Source: Candidatus Poribacteria bacterium
GTDB lineage: Bacteria > Poribacteria > WGA-4E > B28-G17
Length of the DNA stretch: 32,920 nucleotides
Reading direction: 5' to 3'
NCBI GenBank assembly: GCA_021162805.1
Contig: JAGGXZ010000002.1
Coordinates: 1 to 32,920, forward strand
Shown here: positions 14,576-23,080 of the stretch, one piece after another
Position numbering within the stretch: the stretch's first letter is position 1
How the letters are laid out: each line of letters starts with the position of its first letter
Position numbers and translations under genes: made by a program
Notes under the pieces: model-generated
The model's database searches: none
What the model was told of the DNA's origin: nothing
Seen by the model: only the letters and a program-made list of their open reading frames with translations

Positions 14576-15742
14576 ATGGATCTGAGCGTTAGTTACGTGG
14601 GTTTAAGGCTGAAAAACCCGCTCATCGTTGCCTCATCCCACCTGGCGGGAACGGTTGAGAACATGAAGCGGTGTGAGGATGCCGGAGCGGCCGCTGTCGT
14701 GGCGAAGAGCCTCTTCGAGGAAGCGGTGGTCAGAAAGGCCCCCACACCGAGATTCAGGATCCTACATCGGAATTTCGGAAGATATCGGACGTGGTCCCTT
14801 TACTCCTACGAGCAGGCCAGCGAGTGGGGACCGGAGAGATATGCCGAGGAGATGCGCAGGGCTAAGGAGGAGATCGAGATACCGGTTATAGCCAGCATCA
14901 ACTGCAAGACACATGAGGGATGGGTTGAATACTCCAAGATGATGGAGGAGGCAGGGGTCGATGCCCTGGAGCTCAACGTCTCATGTCCTCATAGCTCCAT
15001 CACGTTTACGGGATTGAATGTCGAGGAGGAGATAGCGGAGGTCGTGCGCCTCGTTCGTTCAGCCGTCTCGATCCCGATCGTCGTCAAACTCAGCCCCATG
15101 CTCACCTCCCCGCTTTTCGTCGCCAGATCGGTTGAGGCCGCCGGAGCCGACGGTGTAGTTATGTTCAATCGATTCACCGGATTGGATATAGATATCGAGT
15201 CCGAATCCCCCATAATGCATGGAACATATGCCGGGTTCGGCGGGACATGGTCGATATATTATCCCCTCAGATGGATAAGCGCCGCCAGGGAACATCTCAA
15301 GATAGACATCGCCGCCAGCGGCGGGGTGATGTGTGGCGAGGACGTCGTCAAATATCTGCTGGTGGGAGCTAACGTCGTCCAGGTCTGCACAGCCATCTAT
15401 CTGACGGGCTTTGAGGTGCTGGGGAAAATACTGGATGGAATCAGGTGGTTCATGGATAGGAAGGGCTATCAAAGTATAGACCAGTTCAGGGGTAACGCTT
15501 TGGGGAAGATCCTCAGTACCGAAGAGGTCTTTCGAGAGCATATCTACGTCGCCGAAATTGACCCCGCCAGCTGCACGAATTGTGGTCTATGTTATAGGTC
15601 ATGTATGTACTCCGCTATAGTCAGGAGAGAGGACCGGCATGAGATCGTCGCCGATAGATGCGACGGCTGTGGGTTATGTATTGAGGTCTGCCCCGTCTCG
15701 GCCATCCGGTTACTCCGTAAGGACATGATGAATAAGGCGTAG
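14576..15742 (+). CDS. PreA-like dihydroorotate/dihydropyrimidine dehydrogenase with C-terminal ferredoxin domain
   Basis: The 388-residue product has a DHOD-type FMN barrel (1-310) with LKNPLIVASSHLAG, IPVIASINCKT, the active-site motif LELNVSCPHSS (Cys137), VVKLSP and AASGGVMCGEDVVKYLLVGA. Two 4Fe-4S motifs follow, CTNCGLCYRSC and CDGCGLCIEVCP. This arrangement is that of the dihydropyrimidine dehydrogenase subunit PreA rather than PyrD. The partner PreT is not adjacent, but the GltD-like part of the fusion at 28519-31614 is related to PreT in type. It starts 23 bases after lpxI behind GAGGGG and is probably the last gene of the operon. Confidence 0.85.
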   Translation: MDLSVSYVGLRLKNPLIVASSHLAGTVENMKRCEDAGAAAVVAKSLFEEAVVRKAPTPRFRILHRNFGRYRTWSLYSYEQASEWGPERYAEEMRRAKEEIEIPVIASINCKTHEGWVEYSKMMEEAGVDALELNVSCPHSSITFTGLNVEEEIAEVVRLVRSAVSIPIVVKLSPMLTSPLFVARSVEAAGADGVVMFNRFTGLDIDIESESPIMHGTYAGFGGTWSIYYPLRWISAAREHLKIDIAASGGVMCGEDVVKYLLVGANVVQVCTAIYLTGFEVLGKILDGIRWFMDRKGYQSIDQFRGNALGKILSTEEVFREHIYVAEIDPASCTNCGLCYRSCMYSAIVRREDRHEIVADRCDGCGLCIEVCPVSAIRLLRKDMMNKA

Positions 15743-15764
15743 AGCGTAAATACACCCTACGCCT
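15735..15764. terminator. Hairpin between convergent genes
   Basis: AGGCGTAG (15735-15742) pairs with CTACGCCT (15757-15764) around a 14-base loop, covering the end of the dehydrogenase gene and the gap before the convergent ThuA-like gene. There is no long T-run, so function as a terminator is tentative. Confidence 0.4.
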
Positions 15765-15784
15765 CATACCTCCCGTTTCCCCTG

Positions 15785-16459
15785 TTACTCGGCCAGCCTC
15801 ATCGCCCAGAGTATCCCGCCCAGAAGGTGTTTACGGAACCATTCCTCGTGCCATACCTCCTTAAAATGCCCGAAGGCCGTATAGAAAACGCGGCCCTTAC
15901 CGAACTGGTGGCACCAGGCGAGGGCATAATATTGATCCTCCCTGTTGCCTTTGCTCAGATCCACGGTGCTGTTATCTAACTTCAACAGGGTATGGGTTCT
16001 ATCCGGGGACCAATCCCTATGAACGTAAACCTCCTCCTTCGTTCTGAACGTCGGAGGCAGGTGTCTCGTCGATGGATGGTTCGAGTCCACCACGATGACG
16101 CCGACCTCCTGGGTCCACGGGTGGCCGTTGAAGTATCCGCCTATCATCTGACCGTATTCGGGAAACTTGTAGAAGGTATCCGTGGCGTTATGCACGCCGA
16201 TAAATCCTTTCCCATCCACCCTCACGAAATCGATCAGAGCCTTCTTCTGCGATTCGTCCATAGGCAGCTCCCCGGTGGTTGCGAAGAGCAGTGCGTCGTA
16301 ATTCTTCAGGTTTCCGGCGTTTATCAGGGAACAGTCCTGGGTGGCCGTGGTCTCGAACTGACCCGATTCCCTCCCTATCTCCGCTATAACCTCCTCGGCC
16401 GTCGGCAGATAATCGTGCTTAAATCCGGCCGAGTGGGTTAAGACCAGAAGCTTTCTCAT
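15785..16459 (-). CDS. ThuA-like glutamine-amidotransferase-fold protein
   Basis: The 224-residue product is a ThuA-domain protein: KLLVLTHSAGFKHDYLPTAE, YDALLFATTGELPMDE, GFIGVHNATDTFY, GGYFNGHPW, AWCHQFGKGRVFYTAFGH. The family has a class I glutamine-amidotransferase-like fold without the standard catalytic triad and is linked to sugar (trehalose or disaccharide) use. AGGAGG precedes the start at good spacing. The gene is divergent from the ABC exporter and stands alone. Confidence 0.9.
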   Translation of the reverse strand: MRKLLVLTHSAGFKHDYLPTAEEVIAEIGRESGQFETTATQDCSLINAGNLKNYDALLFATTGELPMDESQKKALIDFVRVDGKGFIGVHNATDTFYKFPEYGQMIGGYFNGHPWTQEVGVIVVDSNHPSTRHLPPTFRTKEEVYVHRDWSPDRTHTLLKLDNSTVDLSKGNREDQYYALAWCHQFGKGRVFYTAFGHFKEVWHEEWFRKHLLGGILWAMRLAE

Positions 16460-16495
16460 AGCAATTCCTCCTTGAAATCCCCATCAGTTATATGG

Positions 16496-16525
16496 TTACA
16501 TATTAAACACCTACTAGATTATAAC
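16496..16525 (+). promoter_or_regulatory. Putative promoter for the ABC exporter
   Basis: TTACAT (16496-16501), an 18-base spacer and TATAAC (16520-16525), about 40 bases before the exporter's start. Pattern match only. Confidence 0.35.
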
Positions 16526-16562
16526 GTCTATTGGGAAGGATATCAATTACGGAGGGAACAAG

Positions 16563-18650
16563 ATGCTGCTGTATCTCGTCGGGCTGCTTATGATCGCCAT
16601 GAGCATGATCATCCATCTGCACTTCCACGGCGGATTCATGGGCAGACGAGGAGGACCTCCTGTCGATCGGCCGAAAGGGGGCATACGCAAGACATATCCC
16701 AGGCTCCTCAGATATGCCAAACCCTACTGGTATATGCTTCTCCTGGTGTTGCTGCTTGCAACCTTCAGCTCGTTTATGAGAGTCCTGCCCGCACAGGTGA
16801 TGGGGGTGACCATAAACGAGGTCACAAGCGTGGTAGGCGAGCAGATGCGCCCCGGGCGTCCTCCTGTCGGGGGAAGGGGATTGGGAGGAGGCTTGCTCTT
16901 CGGGAAGGCGATATGGATCGAACCTTACATGCATAAAGTGATGGACTTCGTCGGCGAGACCTGGTTCCCCACCGTCAACAGGCATGTCGTCAACTTCTTC
17001 GTGCTTTCGGGCATGTTCCTCCTCTTCTATCTGGTCGCCAATTCGATCTCCATCACACAGGGGCTGACCATGGCGATACTGGGTCAATCCCTCATCTACG
17101 ACATGCGAGCTCACGTCTACAAACATCTGCAGAGGCTCTCGCTCAGATACTTCGAGGACAAGCCAACCGGAGATATCATGTCCAGGGTGATCAACGACGT
17201 CAACTCGCTGGAGAGGGTCATCGTCGGCCCGATAATAGACTTCATAACCAGTATGTTCTCGCTGATGTGGATACTCTACTTCTGTTTCAAATGGGAATGG
17301 CGTATGACGCTGATGCTGCTCAGTGTCACGCCCGCCCTTTGGATCACCACCTTCTTCTTCGGCAGGGTCCTCAGGAGAAACTTCAGGGTGATGCGTGAGA
17401 GGATAGGTGAGCTGAACGCACTCCTTCAGGATAACATCTCGGGGATCCGGGTGATAAAGGGATTTGCGAGGGAGGAGAGCGAACTTGAACGGTTCAACAA
17501 CAAGAGCAGAGATCTCTATAACATCAACGTGAAGCTGGCTAAGCTCTTCAACGTCTTCAGGCCGATAATCGGGCTGGAGTACCAGCTCGGATACATCATA
17601 ATCCTCTGTTACGGCGGGCTTAAGGCAGTTCAGGGCGAGATGAATCCGGGAATGCTGGTCGTCTTCTTCCAGTATGTCCAGGGAATATATGGGCCTATAA
17701 CCAGCATAACGAGGTTCTACAACATGATTCAGCAGGCATTGGCGTCCAGCGAGAGGGTGTTCGAGGTGCTCGACACCGTCCCTGAGATCCAAGATGCTCC
17801 CGACGCTGTGGAATTGCCCAGGATAAAAGGTAGGGTTGAGTTCGAGAACGTCTCCTTCAGTTACATCGACGGGATAGAGGTGTTGAAGGATATCGATTTC
17901 GTGGCTGAACCGGGGCGAATGATCGCCCTCGTCGGCCCAAGCGGAGCAGGCAAAACCACATTGGCCAACCTGATACCGAGGTTCTACGATCCGACAAAGG
18001 GAAGGGTGTTGATCGACGGACATGATCTGAGAAAGGTCAAGGTGAAATCGCTGCGCAGGCAGATAGGCATCGTCCTTCAGGAGCCGTTCCTGTTTAACGA
18101 CACGATACGGAACAACATCACCTATGCCAGGCCAAATGCGACGGATAAGGAGGTTATACAGGCCGCAAAAGCGGCCTACGCCCATGACTTTATAATGGAG
18201 CTGCCGGAGGGATATGATACGATCGTCGGCGAGAGAGGGGTTAAGCTCTCAGGAGGACAACGACAGCGTATATCCATCGCAAGGGCGATATTGGCCGATC
18301 CGAGGATACTGATCTTCGATGAGGCGACCTCCTCCGTGGATACCGAGGCCGAGGTGTTGATACAAAGGGCGATAAACAACCTCGTCAAAAACCGAACTAC
18401 CTTTGTCATCGCTCATAGGCTCTCAACCATCATGAACGCCGATGTGATACTGGTGCTGGATGAGGGTAAGATAGTTGAGATGGGGAAACACGAGGAGCTT
18501 CTGGGGAAAGGCGGGCTCTACGCCAAACTATACAGGGCCCAATTTAAGGATGTAGGATCCCCTCCGAAAGCCAGACCTCCCAGGGCCGCTCCAACGGCCG
18601 GACGAGAGGAACCCTCTTTTGAGATAACGGAGGGTGAGGATCTGTTTTAG
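16563..18650 (+). CDS. MsbA-type ABC exporter, fused permease and ATPase
   Basis: The 695-residue product has a six-helix exporter domain and an ATPase domain with Walker A GPSGAGKTT (about 459-467), signature LSGGQRQR (about 562-569), Walker B ILIFDEATSSVD and the H-loop IAHRLST. An extra membrane helix at the very N-terminus (MLLYLVGLLMIAMSMIIHLH) is followed by a His- and Gly-rich linker, which typical MsbA lacks. The loop at about 93-115 is also Gly- and Arg-rich. Half-transporters of this type flip lipid A, lipids or peptides; given the nearby lipid A genes MsbA is plausible but unproven. GGAGGG precedes ATG 16563. Confidence 0.9.
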   Translation: MLLYLVGLLMIAMSMIIHLHFHGGFMGRRGGPPVDRPKGGIRKTYPRLLRYAKPYWYMLLLVLLLATFSSFMRVLPAQVMGVTINEVTSVVGEQMRPGRPPVGGRGLGGGLLFGKAIWIEPYMHKVMDFVGETWFPTVNRHVVNFFVLSGMFLLFYLVANSISITQGLTMAILGQSLIYDMRAHVYKHLQRLSLRYFEDKPTGDIMSRVINDVNSLERVIVGPIIDFITSMFSLMWILYFCFKWEWRMTLMLLSVTPALWITTFFFGRVLRRNFRVMRERIGELNALLQDNISGIRVIKGFAREESELERFNNKSRDLYNINVKLAKLFNVFRPIIGLEYQLGYIIILCYGGLKAVQGEMNPGMLVVFFQYVQGIYGPITSITRFYNMIQQALASSERVFEVLDTVPEIQDAPDAVELPRIKGRVEFENVSFSYIDGIEVLKDIDFVAEPGRMIALVGPSGAGKTTLANLIPRFYDPTKGRVLIDGHDLRKVKVKSLRRQIGIVLQEPFLFNDTIRNNITYARPNATDKEVIQAAKAAYAHDFIMELPEGYDTIVGERGVKLSGGQRQRISIARAILADPRILIFDEATSSVDTEAEVLIQRAINNLVKNRTTFVIAHRLSTIMNADVILVLDEGKIVEMGKHEELLGKGGLYAKLYRAQFKDVGSPPKARPPRAAPTAGREEPSFEITEGEDLF

Positions 18651-18786
18651 AGTGTAGCGGTATCACCGAATAGAGCTATGTCGGATGAGCTGAGGATGCC
18701 AGCAGGGCGACGGCCTCCGCACAGCCATACATCCTGGATGAGAAGCTCTTGCCGAAACCGGGGCCCGTCGATGAGATTCCACGCAG
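18651..18786. other. Non-coding stretch, nothing recognised
   Basis: Between the ABC exporter stop and the first decayed gene, short open frames exist on the minus strand but none resembles a known protein. It is probably further debris of the decayed genes that follow. Confidence 0.5.
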
Positions 18787-19120
18787 TTACTGGAACTTAG
18801 CCTCCCAGGCGACTTTTAGGATTCGGAGATGTTCCGGATTGCCGGTGATCTGAAAACCGTTGACATGCGCCATAACCACGACCCCGACCGGTGGCCCTGC
18901 TGGCAGGACAGGAGGTGTATCTCCAATCCCGCCATTCCTCACGCCAGGTATCGTTATCGAGAAAGGTCACCGCCCGATCGATAGCCTCGGGGAGCCGTTC
19001 ATCGCCCGTTAAGAAGTAGTATCTGCTCAGGCCGTTGATCAGGATCGCCGTGATAAACCCGGCCATCCCGACGTGCTTTCGCTTCTCGCAGTAGCAATGG
19101 CCTCTGGGCAGTTCATAAAG
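18787..19120 (-). pseudogene. C-terminal remnant of a secreted carbohydrate-related protein
   Basis: The minus strand encodes YELPRGHCYCEKRKHVGMAG, helical repeats (GLSRYYFLTGDERLPEAIDR, AVTFLDNDTWREEWRDWRYT) and, after a one-base shift near 18905, VNGFQITGNPEHLRILKVAW up to the TAA at 18787. The helix pattern with YYFLTGDERL resembles alpha/alpha-barrel glycoside hydrolases or lyases. There is no start, and the 5' end is fused to another remnant. Confidence 0.6.
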
Positions 19121-19125
19121 CAGAG

Positions 19126-19320
19126 CAGAGGTTCTCCCACGGTTTGTCAGGCCGTATCACGGGATTGTTCGGATGGCGTGTCGGCGAGTTGACCACCCGC
19201 CGCAGACCGTCCATCCGCTCGATCAGGTGATCGTCTAGGAAAAGCTGATGCACACCTCGTTCCAATTCGATAGCGCTTCCATGAACGGGATGTTGTTGGA
19301 TTTCATCCGGCGACGCCGAT
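19126..19320 (-). pseudogene. N-terminal remnant of a GH32-like or related secreted protein
   Basis: One frame reads GVHQLFLDDHLIERMDGLRR, VVNSPTRHPNNPVIRPDKPW, then stops within about 10 bases of the next remnant. The block LFLDD.LIE...GL.R..N.P..HP.NPVI is common at the N-terminus of five-bladed-propeller glycoside hydrolase-like proteins. Only about 50 residues remain. Confidence 0.55.
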
Positions 19321-19706
19321 GTCGAAGATGGGCGGGATGTGAGACCTCCATTCGATCACCGCGTTGCCCTCCACCGCCTTGATACCCCCCTTGGCGTTTT
19401 CAGCGACGTAATTGTTGGTGAATTCCGTCACCGCCGTTATGGCGCACCTTGTTCCTTCTGATGACGCTGTTTCTCACCTCACAGAACCATATGCCCGGCC
19501 CGCCGTTTCCGTAAGCCTCGTTCTCCTCGCACACCGCCCTTGCCACGGAGGGCGTCGATCCGCCGTTGAATGAGTTCCCCGTCGGATATTCTCTCCCCCG
19601 CCATCATGCTTCCTCCCCCATCAGCGGATGTTATCGGCTCCCGCCCGATTAAAGAGGCGAGGAGCATAAGGGCTAATCCTGGAAAACACGTCAGCCACCG
19701 TTTCAA
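19312..19706 (-). pseudogene. Remnant of a secreted right-handed beta-helix protein
   Basis: A signal peptide (MKRWLTCFPGLALMLLASLI from 19706) leads to GELIQRRIDAL, the usual start of pectate-lyase-fold proteins, and then breaks. Coil repeats continue in other frames: VCEENEAYGNGGPGIWFCEV, RNSVIRRNKVRHNGG and, after another shift, EFTNNYVAENAKGGIKAVEG. Most of the helix is missing. The start overlaps the end of the GH89-like gene by 86 bases. Confidence 0.6.
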
Positions 19707-22281
19707 CCGGGTCCACCTCCTCTTTCCCTATGTGCTCTAACGGCTCATCCAGCCACTCCCGTTCGATTTGTTCGTAGAGGGCGTCCAGCTCTTCACGAGG
19801 CACGATTGGGGCCTCTTCCACGGGCACCTTCTGAAGCCTCAGATCGTCAAACCATGAGGTCCCCATCCCTTCCTGCCGACAGTAGATCCGCATCTTCGCC
19901 GTCTTCTTCGGCGTGATGAACCAGCCTTGAACCGTCACCCAGTCCTCTCCATCGGTTGGTGCCGTTGCCACGCCCGTTTGGGCGAATACCGCCCGAGGCC
20001 ATTCGGCCGCGGCGCGCATGAAATCCACATACAGGCTGACGTGGCATTTTCCTTTCACTCTGACCCTTGCGCTGAGGTAGTAGGCCTCACCGGGTTTCGC
20101 CTCCACATCCTGGTAGAGGTTTGCGTAACCGCCCTCCTCAGACACGTGGAGCCTGCCGGAGAATCTGCCCGATGTGGATATTCCCTCTATCCTGGATGCT
20201 GTTCCGCCCTTATGAACGAATTCGGTGCTCCAGCGGGCGGGGTTATCTCCTTCTCCCTCTTCAAAGCCCGGGTTTGAAAGTAGATTCGGCGTGGTTGGAA
20301 CGCCCTTACTACGCTTTTTCAGAGCCTCTCTCAGGGCAGCGACGAAAGCCTCCAGCCGTCGACGGTAGTAAAAACGAACCAGTTCAAACATATCCTTGCT
20401 CTGATAGTCCCGAAGCCAAGGCGTGCTGACAAAGGTGAACATCCCATCTTTGATGGATCGTTCCACATCGGCGGGGTCTCTATCCCTGTGTAGTCGTTTC
20501 GCCTTCTCGATGATCGGAAGGATGCGGTACTCTTCCCTGGAGAAAAGGACCTCCTCCAATCCGTCCATCAGAATTTTCAGGACGGACGCCTCCTGCTCGA
20601 AACGTTCCTTCTCACCGTCCACAAATGCCTGATACAGCTCCTCAAGGTGGTAGTTGGAGAGTTCGGCGATGTACTGGCGCATCATATCCACCAGATCATT
20701 GGCGAACAGGCGGTTATCTCTCTGTCTCATCCTTTCACCGAGGGCTATCTTCAAGGCTTCCTCCAACTCGCGGAGGTGGGCGTATTTGTTTCGATTGGGC
20801 GCCAGAGGAGGATAAATCCTGTGTTGATAGTAGGGCTCGGTATCCCTACTAGAGGTGCTGTAGACGCTTTCCGCCAACAGCTTCAAACATCTCAGCATAT
20901 CGGCCGCTGATTCCTCCCCGTAGCGGCGAAGGGCGTAGCGGGAGAGGAAATCTTCAAGGTTGACCTTCCTGGGGTCCCACGACAGCCTCGCCGCCAGATC
21001 GAAATAGAGGATATTGTAGTGGATTATCTCAGGGTTGATGTAGAAAGCCTTACACCGATCAGCTTTGGGATCATTCACAACCTGTTGGACCTTTCTTATC
21101 AGCCCTGCCAGATCGCCCCGCATGGTATCGTCCCCGCCGAAGGAATGAAGCACGCCGAAGCCCCAATCCCGCCCGTAGAAGTAATGGTATTTCCTATAGA
21201 TGGAGTTCTCATCCGCCCAGATGTCGCAGATGTAAAACATGTCTTCGGGTATGGCCTCTAAGAACGCCTTCGCCGTCTCCTCCGGCCACGGCGGTGCCAA
21301 AAGCGCCCATCCGCTGGCATACCAGATTCCCTGCGGATCGGCCTCTTTGATATAAGCCGCCGTAGCCCTGGCGAAGTCGATCCGCATTCTCCTCACCTCT
21401 TCGGGCTGGAGAAAGACCGTCTGCTCGGAGTATGGATCTACGTTGTAAATGTGATCGGTGCCGTAGGTCCGGATATTTCTCCGGATGGTTTCAACACCCC
21501 GTTCCATAAATATCGGGTCGGAGGGATGGATGACGAAATAGGGTTTGGCTTCAATCCATTGCATCTTCACATATCTGACGTTCGGGTGTTCCCTCATGAA
21601 CTCCTCCGAGACCTCACCCAGTCCTGCTCCCGGCAGGATGGTTTTGATGCCCAGCTTGCGGGCGTAATCGGCAATACGTCGCCATTCGGGATGCCCCCAA
21701 TCAACCATCATCGTGTTCAGGTATCGCTTCGCCATCCAATCCAGCTCCCTTTTCCAGTCCTCCCATTCCCAGTAGGATGTGGTGTAGCCGAAAGCGCATG
21801 TCTGGAGGTATTGTCTGATTTCAAAGTATGGCCTTTCGGCCACGTCTATCTCGCCTAAAGTGATGGTGCTTCGCTGCGGGATATGCTCGCCATCTTGAAA
21901 GAAACCGACATGGCAGAAATTTTCGAGGAGGTAATAGACGGCGTAAAGCGTTCCAGGGTCGGTGCTACCTCCTAGAACGAGGGTTTGGGGGAGGATCTTG
22001 ATGATGAAGCCGTCCAGCCCTGGATAATCGGCGGACAGCTTCACCCTCCCCTCCTCCGCAAATTGGGCCACAAGCGTGTGGGTCTCCGGGCGACCGATAA
22101 GGATAGCCGTTTGTTCCCTCCCGATTCCCCGCCATTTATCGCAGCTTACGATCGGGAGCGAGGCTCCGCTTATGGCTTGGATGTAGCGAACCAGTTCCTC
22201 GGCGGCATGTCGTTCCAACCAGGTGGGCCTTTCGCCCAATATGATGACCGCCTTCGGTTCTCCCTCTTCGACGATCTTCAT
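19621..22281 (-). CDS. GH89-like alpha-N-acetylglucosaminidase with C-terminal carbohydrate-binding domain
   Basis: The 886-residue product has a NAGLU-type N-domain (IILGERPTWLERHAAEELVR) and a TIM barrel with YNVDPYSEQTVF, GIWYASGWALLAPPWPEET, FYICDIWADEN and VLHSFGGDDTMRG. These align with the order of motifs and acidic residues in GH89 enzymes. An all-helical domain and a CBM4/9-like sandwich (about 700-850, LLSNPGFEEGEGDNPARWST) follow. GH89 enzymes remove terminal alpha-GlcNAc from heparan-type or mucin glycans. ATG 22281 has GGGGAGG in good position, yet a signal-like segment (KLYSWFILLACIIPCKYGIS) lies in frame just upstream without an ATG, so the true start may be a rare codon further up (frame open to 22533). 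Confidence 0.8.
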   Translation of the reverse strand: MKIVEEGEPKAVIILGERPTWLERHAAEELVRYIQAISGASLPIVSCDKWRGIGREQTAILIGRPETHTLVAQFAEEGRVKLSADYPGLDGFIIKILPQTLVLGGSTDPGTLYAVYYLLENFCHVGFFQDGEHIPQRSTITLGEIDVAERPYFEIRQYLQTCAFGYTTSYWEWEDWKRELDWMAKRYLNTMMVDWGHPEWRRIADYARKLGIKTILPGAGLGEVSEEFMREHPNVRYVKMQWIEAKPYFVIHPSDPIFMERGVETIRRNIRTYGTDHIYNVDPYSEQTVFLQPEEVRRMRIDFARATAAYIKEADPQGIWYASGWALLAPPWPEETAKAFLEAIPEDMFYICDIWADENSIYRKYHYFYGRDWGFGVLHSFGGDDTMRGDLAGLIRKVQQVVNDPKADRCKAFYINPEIIHYNILYFDLAARLSWDPRKVNLEDFLSRYALRRYGEESAADMLRCLKLLAESVYSTSSRDTEPYYQHRIYPPLAPNRNKYAHLRELEEALKIALGERMRQRDNRLFANDLVDMMRQYIAELSNYHLEELYQAFVDGEKERFEQEASVLKILMDGLEEVLFSREEYRILPIIEKAKRLHRDRDPADVERSIKDGMFTFVSTPWLRDYQSKDMFELVRFYYRRRLEAFVAALREALKKRSKGVPTTPNLLSNPGFEEGEGDNPARWSTEFVHKGGTASRIEGISTSGRFSGRLHVSEEGGYANLYQDVEAKPGEAYYLSARVRVKGKCHVSLYVDFMRAAAEWPRAVFAQTGVATAPTDGEDWVTVQGWFITPKKTAKMRIYCRQEGMGTSWFDDLRLQKVPVEEAPIVPREELDALYEQIEREWLDEPLEHIGKEEVDPVETVADVFSRISPYAPRLFNRAGADNIR

Positions 22282-22475
22282 CCTAACCTCCCCTGAAATG
22301 CCGTATTTACACGGAATGATGCACGCCAGGAGGATAAACCAGCTATATAGTTTCCGCCGCAGATTCTCCCGAAAACGGGCCTCTTTAGATGAGCGGTTGC
22401 CGTGGAGAAGCGAGTTTATGGAGATGGTACGTATACACGCCTTACGGGACGTAACGATCACCTCACATACATCGA

Positions 22476-22815
22476 TCACAGGGATAAGGTATAAATATGC
22501 ACGGCAAGCGGGGCGAACGCGTCCTCGAACCACCCCGCCTTCGCCGTCAAGGTTCGTCCTTCATCAATGACGGTTATCTCCTGTCCACTGCGCAAGCCTT
22601 CCACACTGATTTTCACGTCCGCCTCTCGCAGACGCTCGTCGTAATTAACGACGAAGATGTAGATCCGATCGCCGAGCCGGCGGGCGATAAAGTCGAGCTT
22701 GACATCGCCCTCCGGGCGGACGGTTATGTGCCGTTTCGGCGGCTCGCTCAGGATCGGCGAACGGCAATGCCGTGAGCGTCATAAACAAAAATCCGGCAAA
22801 TCCGATCGTCATCAT
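22476..22815 (-). pseudogene. Signal peptide joined to the C-terminus of a lost glycoside hydrolase
   Basis: A gene start with GAGGAG and a signal peptide (MMTIGFAGFLFMTLTALPFA) is followed within 20 codons by a frame change. The other frame then encodes a beta-sandwich C-terminus: GDVKLDFIARRLGDRIYIFV, VNYDERLREADVKISVEGLR, GWFEDAFAPLAVHIYTL and a TGA at 22476. That ending is typical of glycoside hydrolases; the catalytic part is gone. TTGACG (22876-22871) and TATTAT (22855-22850) upstream could be its old promoter, with a short spacer. 22816-23005 holds nothing else convincing. Confidence 0.6.
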
Positions 22816-23005
22816 CGGGCTCCTCACTGATTTTAGATTCAGAATCATGATAATACAAAGTGATTATATCCGTCAAGTTGTATTTTGCGAGCTTTTCCGG
22901 GACTCCTCTCCTCCGGTTGCTCACGGTGTAAAGGTTTTGATCATGGTTATCGACCGGGGGTTGGAACTTCCCCACTGAATAGGTCGCTTATTCTCAGAAA
23001 TTATA

Positions 23006-23035
23006 TTGACCTGTTGTCCGATTTTCCGTTATAAT
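23006..23035 (+). promoter_or_regulatory. Near-consensus sigma70 promoter for the tyrosine recombinase
   Basis: TTGACC (23006-23011), an 18-base spacer and a perfect TATAAT (23030-23035). The recombinase ATG is 45 bases further on. Confidence 0.7.
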
Positions 23036-23080
23036 TACCGCCGGAATTCAAAACCGCTCTTGAGTTTCCGGGGGACTGAG

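Noticed and set aside
16503-18185. 560-residue open frame on the minus strand opposite the ABC exporter
   Set aside because: It is antisense to a gene with full ABC motifs, and its protein is rich in His, Asp and Gln with no domain; a codon-bias shadow.
22748-22975. 75-residue minus-strand frame
   Set aside because: It overlaps the promoter and signal peptide of the decayed hydrolase; no similarity or ribosome site.
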